Source: Dasypus novemcinctus (taxonomy: Eukaryota; Chordata; Mammalia; Cingulata; Dasypodidae). From it: a stretch of 64,000 nt of DNA. Location: the NCBI RefSeq assembly GCF_030445035.2, contig NC_080680.1, positions 98,089,157 through 98,153,156 of the forward strand, written 5' to 3'. Positions within the stretch are counted from its first letter, which is position 1. Every line of letters begins with the position of its first letter. The notes under the pieces are model-generated. The model had not been told where the DNA came from, did not search any database, and saw only the letters and a list, made by a program, of their open reading frames with translations. Shown here one piece after another: positions 58,869 to 64,000 of the stretch. A program made the position numbers and the translations under genes.

Positions 58869-58939
58869 AAAAAAAAACAAAAAAAAAACAACAACAACAA
58901 AAAAATAACTTCTATTTTGAAATAGTTTAATACTCATAC

Positions 58940-59386
58940 TGATGTGGGCTATGGGTGGGAGGCTCTTTGTCTGTTCCCAGATAACCTTAACCTAAGCTGT
59001 CTGTCCTGACTTGTGGGTGTGGGATGGTGAGAGGCTGCAGCCCTGCCCTTGGTAACCATGGCAACGACTCCAGTCCCAAGAAACAGTTTATCAATGCAAA
59101 CCAAATGTGCTAACAGCTTATCTAGAATGTATGAAGTCCATGCTAAAAGCTTACCTAGGATGTAGAAGATATATGTGCTAATTCAAACCTACTGAGCACT
59201 GAAACAAGGAATGATTTAGCTCTTCCTCTGAATAAAAGGAACACAAAATTCTTGTTCAGGGCTCAGGTTTGAAACAGAAAGCTCCCCAGTCCGGCCATCA
59301 ATAAACCATTTTTCCTCCTCAAAATCATTCCTGAGTCCTGGCCTTTCTATACGCGAATAACTGAACCTCTCTCAACTGCTACAACA
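58940..59386 (+). mobile_element. ERV1-like solo LTR
   Basis: The element starts TGATGTGGGC and ends CTGCTACAACA (TG to CA). A 4-bp duplication, ATAC, at 58936-58939 and 59387-59390 fits gammaretrovirus-like (class I) integration. AATAAAAG at about 59231 serves as a TATA-like box, and AATAAA at 59300-59305 is a poly(A) signal. No internal retroviral sequence adjoins it. Confidence 0.75.
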
Positions 59387-60261
59387 ATACAAAGTTATGA
59401 GACTATTACAGAGTTTCTGTGTACCCTTTCCCAGCTTCCTCCTACATTGTCAAAACCAGAAAATGGATGTTGATATACATTATAATTAATTCAGGTTGTA
59501 TGGTGATAAGAACATGGTGGATGGGTTAGGCAGATAAGGCTCACCTCTCACTAAAACAACGGGAGTAGGAGCCAGGGGCTGCCTTGGGGACTTGCTTTGG
59601 GGTACAACAAACCAGAACACTGCTTCACAACTCACAGGAGAGTGAGGGTCGGAAAGGTGGAGGCCAAAACAAGTGAGCAAGTTAGCAAATGGGTTATTAA
59701 ACCTCCCGGCTGTTGGGAAGGGCTCCCCTCCCCCACCCCGGAGATATTAAGTGAACAGAAAACTCCTGGTGAATTGTATCTGACAGAGAGGAGAGCAGAC
59801 CGCTTCCTCCCTGCCAGCTCCTTTGGATATATATAGAACAGGAAGGCACTCTGAGTCATCCTGGACTCCTGGGAAGATAGGGAAGCCAGTGGAAAGCCAG
59901 TGGCTGGAAGGGGCACACACACCCTGCCCTCAGGACAAAGACCCTAGGTGGAGCTGCTGGCTCCTGCTCCAAACTGGACTGTGACTGCAGATTCTCTGCA
60001 AGGAAGAGGGGTCTGGGAGGGTGGAGAGTGATTTCTTTGCAGTGAATTTGGCCAGCTGTGACCCCTTGAATATCAGAGGGGACCTCCTACTGGACTGGGA
60101 GCGAGGAGGGGGATTTCCTCAGGCAGGGTGTCACACCAAGCCGCCTAGGTAAAGAAAGGAATTACATCTGAGAGGAGAAGACACAGGCGGCTGATCAGTA
60201 GGATTCCTGAGGACTGCAGGAAATCTGACCTGACTGAGGGAAAAGCCTTTGGAAAGACTAG

Positions 60262-60355
60262 GTAACCTAGGGAGGTAGACTAGCTCAGTGGAAGAATTAC
60301 TGCCTAGCCTATGTGAGGTCCCTGGTTAGATTCCCAGCTCCTCTTTGAGAAGTGA
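60262..60355 (+). repeat. tRNA-like SINE head in the L1-E 5'UTR
   Basis: Box-A-like TAGCTCAGTGGAAGAATTAC and box-B-like GGTTAGATTCCC in tRNA spacing, preceding GCTCCT. No body or tail is obvious. It is probably a SINE monomer and not a tRNA gene, because the acceptor ends do not pair. Confidence 0.5.
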
Positions 60356-60415
60356 TCTACCAGGTTATCAGTCATCCAGCTGGAACTTTATGACAGGGAA
60401 CTTGTAGACAATCTT

Positions 60416-60829
60416 TTTTTTTAAGATTTATTTTTTATTTATTTCTCTTCCCTTCCCTGCTCCTGCCCACCCCCCAGTGTCCATCTGCTGTGTGTTCTTC
60501 TGTGTCTGCTTGTATTCTTGTCAGTGGCACAGGAAATCCATGTCTCTTTTTGTGGCATCCTCTTGCTGCCTCAGTTCTCAATGTGTGTGGTGCCATTCCT
60601 GGGCAGGCTGCACTTTTTTCACGCTGAGCGGCTCTCCTTACAGGGTGCATTCCTTGCACGTGGGGCTCCCCTACACGGGGGACACCCCTGCATGGCATGA
60701 CACTCTTTGGCATGCATCAGCACTGCGCATGGGCCAGCTCATCACACATATCAGAAGGCCCTGGGCTTGAACCCTGGACCTCCCATGTGGTAGGCAGACA
60801 CTCTATCCATTGAGTCAAATCCACGTCCT
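60416..60829 (-). mobile_element. DAS SINE, antisense, in the L1-E 5'UTR
   Basis: The reverse complement has the DAS head (diverged: GATTTGACTCAATGGATAG, box B GGTTCAAGCCC), body and A-rich tail. GACAATCTT (60407-60415) and GACATTCTCTT (60830-60840) form a probable duplication. It is more diverged than the other DAS copies. Confidence 0.88.
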
Positions 60830-62588
60830 GACATTCTCTTTATATTTCCTTTCCTTGGATCTCTTATTTTTTGGAAAAAAAAAAGTTTCTTTTTTATTTC
60901 CCTTATTTTACTCACTAAAACCTGGTTCAAAATGTGCAGAAGGCAGCCTGCAGGAGAGTGATTTAGGAACACCAGCAGCCTGAAAAGATCCTCAGGGGTC
61001 TAAGAGAGAAGGCTGTTTTTCCATGTTTATTTTTGGTTTTTAATTTTTTTTTTCTTCTGCCTCCTTTTTTTAAATGAGCAGCTACTGTCTTGTTTCTCAT
61101 TTGTTGTGTTTTCCCTTCCCTTGTTTCTCTGCTTGTTTGGTTTTTTGTTTGTTTGCTTGCTTACAGATTTATTCTAACTATGCTATTTTTTTTCTCTCCT
61201 TCATCTTTATATTTTCTGTTTTCTGTTGTTTTTCTTTCATTTCACCTCTTCTATTTGGTCTCCAATTTTTGTTTTTCTTTCACTCTTTCTCCTTTTTTCT
61301 CTGTTCACTTTCTTTTACTTTTTTCTTTCTCTCTTTTCTTTTCCCCTCTCCTCACTATTCCAGGCTTTTAATTAATTCAATATATTTTTCTCTATTCTGT
61401 GTCTTGTTCATTGTTTCTATTCCACTTTTGTAATCTTATTCCTCTGTGCTTTTACTCATGTTAATTTTTCAATTTCCTAGTTCTTGTACTGTTCCTTTCT
61501 TACCTTTTACTATTTTTTTTCTCTTCCTATATCTTTCTTTTTCTCTGGTTCCTAATTATTTTTCTTTCAAGGGAACATAGACAACAACAAGGAAATTGAA
61601 TAAGAAGAACAAAATGTCAAAGTGAAACCTTACACACACATAAAAACAACAAAATAAAACCATAGAATAGAGAGAGAAGCTAATCAACTGAATAAACCCA
61701 TCAAGATAAACAGATGCCTAGACACCAGTGAAAAATTACAAGCCATATTAAGAAACAGCAAGACATGGCCCAGTCCAATGAACAAACTAAAAACCAGGAG
61801 GAGAGGCAGAACATGGAAAAACTAATCAGAGATAATCCAAACAAATATCATGAATCAACTTAATGAACTGAAGGAAGAGATTGAGGATATTAAGAAGATA
61901 CTGGGAGAACATCATGAAGAAATCCTAAACACATATAAAAAGATAACATATGATGGTGAAGAATGGCACAATCCAAGAAATGAAAATACACTGGAAGCAC
62001 ATAATAGCAGATCTGAACAGGCAGAAGAAAGAATCGGCAATGTGGAAGACAGTACATCTGAAATCAAACAGATAGTAGAACAGATAGATAAAAGATAGAA
62101 AAAATTCAGCAGGGATGTAGGGATTTGAATGACAATACACAACAGACAAACATATGCATTACCGGCATCTCAGAGGAAGAAGAGAAGGGAAAGAGGACAA
62201 AGTGTGTTGGGCGAAATAATGGCTGAAAACTTCCCTACCCTATTGAGGGAGATGGACATATAGGTCCAGGAAGTGTAGCACACCCCATACAATATAAATC
62301 CTAATAGGCCTACTCCAAGATGTACACTTGACAAATTGTCCAAAGCTCAAGACAAAGAGAGAATACTGAAAGCAGCAAGACAAAAACAAATACATACAAG
62401 GGGAGTTCAATAAGATTAAGTGCAGATTTCTCATTGGAAACCATGGAGGCAAGAAGGCAGTGGTATGATATAGCTAAGGTGCTAAAAGAAAAAAAATTCC
62501 AGCCAAGAATTCTCTATCCAGCAAAGCTGGCATTCAAAATTGAGGAAGAGTTCAAAATATCCACAGATAAAAAGAAATTTAGAGTATG

Positions 62589-63076
62589 TGTAGCAGTTTT
62601 TGATATTATTGATGAATTCCAAAAGGAAATACTGGATTATGTTTGTAAACTGATCTTTTCCTCTGGGCATATTAGGTTATACTGGAGTCGTAGATTTACT
62701 TAACTAAGTAATTATGTAGACCTTTTGTTCCAGTAGGCATGGAAAAGGACAGAGTTGGGGGCTTTTAATGTTGGGGTTTTGATGTTGGAGTTTTGATGTT
62801 GAAGTTTGATGCTGAAGCCTTAAGCTGGAGCCCTAGGAAGTAAACACACAGAGGAAAGAGAAACAAGCCCCAGGAAGGGAGGAACCCAGGAAGCCTGAAC
62901 CACTGCAGATGTCAGCAACCATCTAGCTCCAACACGTGAAAACAGACTTTGGTGAGAGAAGTAACTTATGCTTTAAGGCCTGGTATCTGTAAGCTTCTAC
63001 CCCAAATAAATACCCTTTATAAAAACCAACCAATTTCTGGTATTTTGCATCAGCACCTCTTTGGCTGACTAATACA
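62589..63076 (+). mobile_element. MaLR-like solo LTR in L1-E ORF1
   Basis: Starts TGTAGCAGTTTT and ends GACTAATACA (TG to CA). A perfect 5-bp duplication, GTATG, lies at 62584-62588 and 63077-63081 and splits the ORF1 codons. AATAAA occurs at about 63005, some 70 bp before the end. It is the same family as 15900-16385, in the opposite orientation. Confidence 0.87.
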
Positions 63077-64000
63077 GTATGTCAATGAGAAACCTACTCT
63101 TCAAGAAATACTACAAGGAGTTTTGCAAGTTGAAAGGAAAAAACAGGAGACAGAGAGTTGGAGAAGAGTGTAAGAACAAATAAAAAGATAAAAAGAGAAA
63201 TAAAAACAACATATGGCATACAGAAGCCTAAAGAAAATATGGCTAATGTAAATAATTCCTTGACAATAATAACATTGAATGTTAATGGATTAAACTCACC
63301 AGTCAAGAGACACAGACTAACAGAATGGATAAAGAAATATGACCCATTTATATGTTATCACCCAGGTTGCAAGGAGGTTGAAAGTGAATGGTTGGAAAAC
63401 AATTTTACAAGCAAACAATAACCAAAAAATGGTGGGAGTAGCTATATGAATAGACAAAATAGACTTTAAATGCAAAACTATTGCAAGAGACAAAGAAGGA
63501 CACTGTATATTAATAAAAGGGGTAATCTATCAAGAAGAAAGAAAAATCATAAACATTTATGCACCTAACCAGGGCAACTCAAAATACATGAGGAAAACAC
63601 TGGAAAAACCAAATGGAGAAATAGATGCCTCTACAATTATAGTGGGGGACTTTAATACACCATTATCACCATTAGACAGAATATCTCAACAGAGAATCAA
63701 TAAAGAAAGACTTTGAAAAATACATTAAAGGATCTGTACCTAATGGACATATACAAAACATTAGACTCAAATACAGTGTGATATACATTCTTCTCAAGTG
63801 CACATGGATCATTCTCCAGAAGAGATCACATTGTAGGCCACAGAACAATTCACAACGAATTCAGAAAGACTGAATTATACAAAGTAATTTCTCTAACAAT
63901 GGAATGAAGCTGGAAATCAGTCAGGCACAGAGAATCAGAATAGGCACAAAGATATGGAATGTAAATAATACATTCTTAGAGAAACAGTGGATAGGGGAGA

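Larger units (their letters stand above)
46036..58905 (+). mobile_element. L1-D: near-full-length sense L1 interrupted by the WDR82 retrocopy
   Basis: The order is tandem 5' monomers (46043-46405), the rest of the 5'UTR with a polypyrimidine tract (46680-47290), intact ORF1 (47662-48633), broken ORF2 (48709-49785 and 53431-56184), a long 3'UTR (56185-58868) and an A-rich tail. Without the 3.65-kb WDR82 insert the element is about 9.2 kb. No convincing target-site duplication was found, so the outer edges are approximate. Confidence 0.82.
59490..64000 (+). mobile_element. L1-E: sense L1, truncated by the window end
   Basis: The 5'UTR starts near 59506 (AAGAACATGGTGG) and resembles that of L1-A. 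A polypyrimidine tract lies at 61020-61560. ORF1 spans about 61690-63170, broken by stops, frameshifts and the LTR at 62589, with open remnants at 61850-62098 and 62434-62588. ORF2 starts at 63239 with LNVNGLNSP and is broken (CCLQE is lost by a frameshift near 63355). GDFNTP near 63645 and FSSAHGSFS near 63795 follow. The window ends inside the endonuclease. Confidence 0.8.

Overview
This is a mammalian (xenarthran) nuclear window made almost entirely of retrotransposon sequence. Ten copies of a tRNA-derived SINE match the DAS family described from the nine-banded armadillo: an A/B-box head, a short body and a tail of AAATAAAT type. An armadillo-lineage genome (Dasypus-like) is therefore the best guess. 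Nothing prokaryotic, no CRISPR array and no classical operon is present.

Host genes. I see three gene-derived segments. (1) At 4390-5089 (+) lies an intact terminal coding exon of a GT6-family alpha-1,3-galactosyltransferase, GGTA1-like, behind a good splice acceptor; earlier exons are not visible. (2) At about 25691-32595 (+) lies an old, badly decayed processed pseudogene of FYTTD1 (the mRNA-export adaptor UIF), broken by six later insertions. (3) At 49786-53429 (+) lies a much younger processed copy of WDR82. It lacks the first nine codons, has an otherwise open coding sequence, a long 3'UTR, a poly(A) tail and a matching target-site duplication. It sits inside LINE-1 ORF2 and is in frame with it, giving a 539-codon chimeric ORF.

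Layout. 1-9 kb: flank and last exon of the GT6 gene, old L1 pieces, one dimeric DAS SINE and an old tandem duplication. 9-22.5 kb: mostly antisense L1, carrying a MaLR-like solo LTR, a DAS SINE, two short tRNA-like SINE monomers and a rearranged class II ERV (LTR plus PBS plus inverted pol fragment with a 6-bp duplication). 22.5-59 kb: a nested stack in sense orientation. An old element, L1-C, holds DAS SINEs, the FYTTD1 pseudogene and L1-A. L1-A holds L1-B, two DAS SINEs and an L1 3' end. L1-D follows, a near-full-length element with tandem promoter-like monomers and an intact ORF1, interrupted by WDR82. 59-64 kb: an ERV1-like solo LTR, then another L1 (L1-E) that runs off the window and carries a DAS SINE and a second MaLR-like LTR.

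The only segments with open coding capacity that I would treat as real or potentially real are the GT6 exon, L1-D ORF1 and the L1/WDR82 chimera. Family names for repeats come from recognition of sequence features, not a database search. Boundaries without a target-site duplication are approximate.
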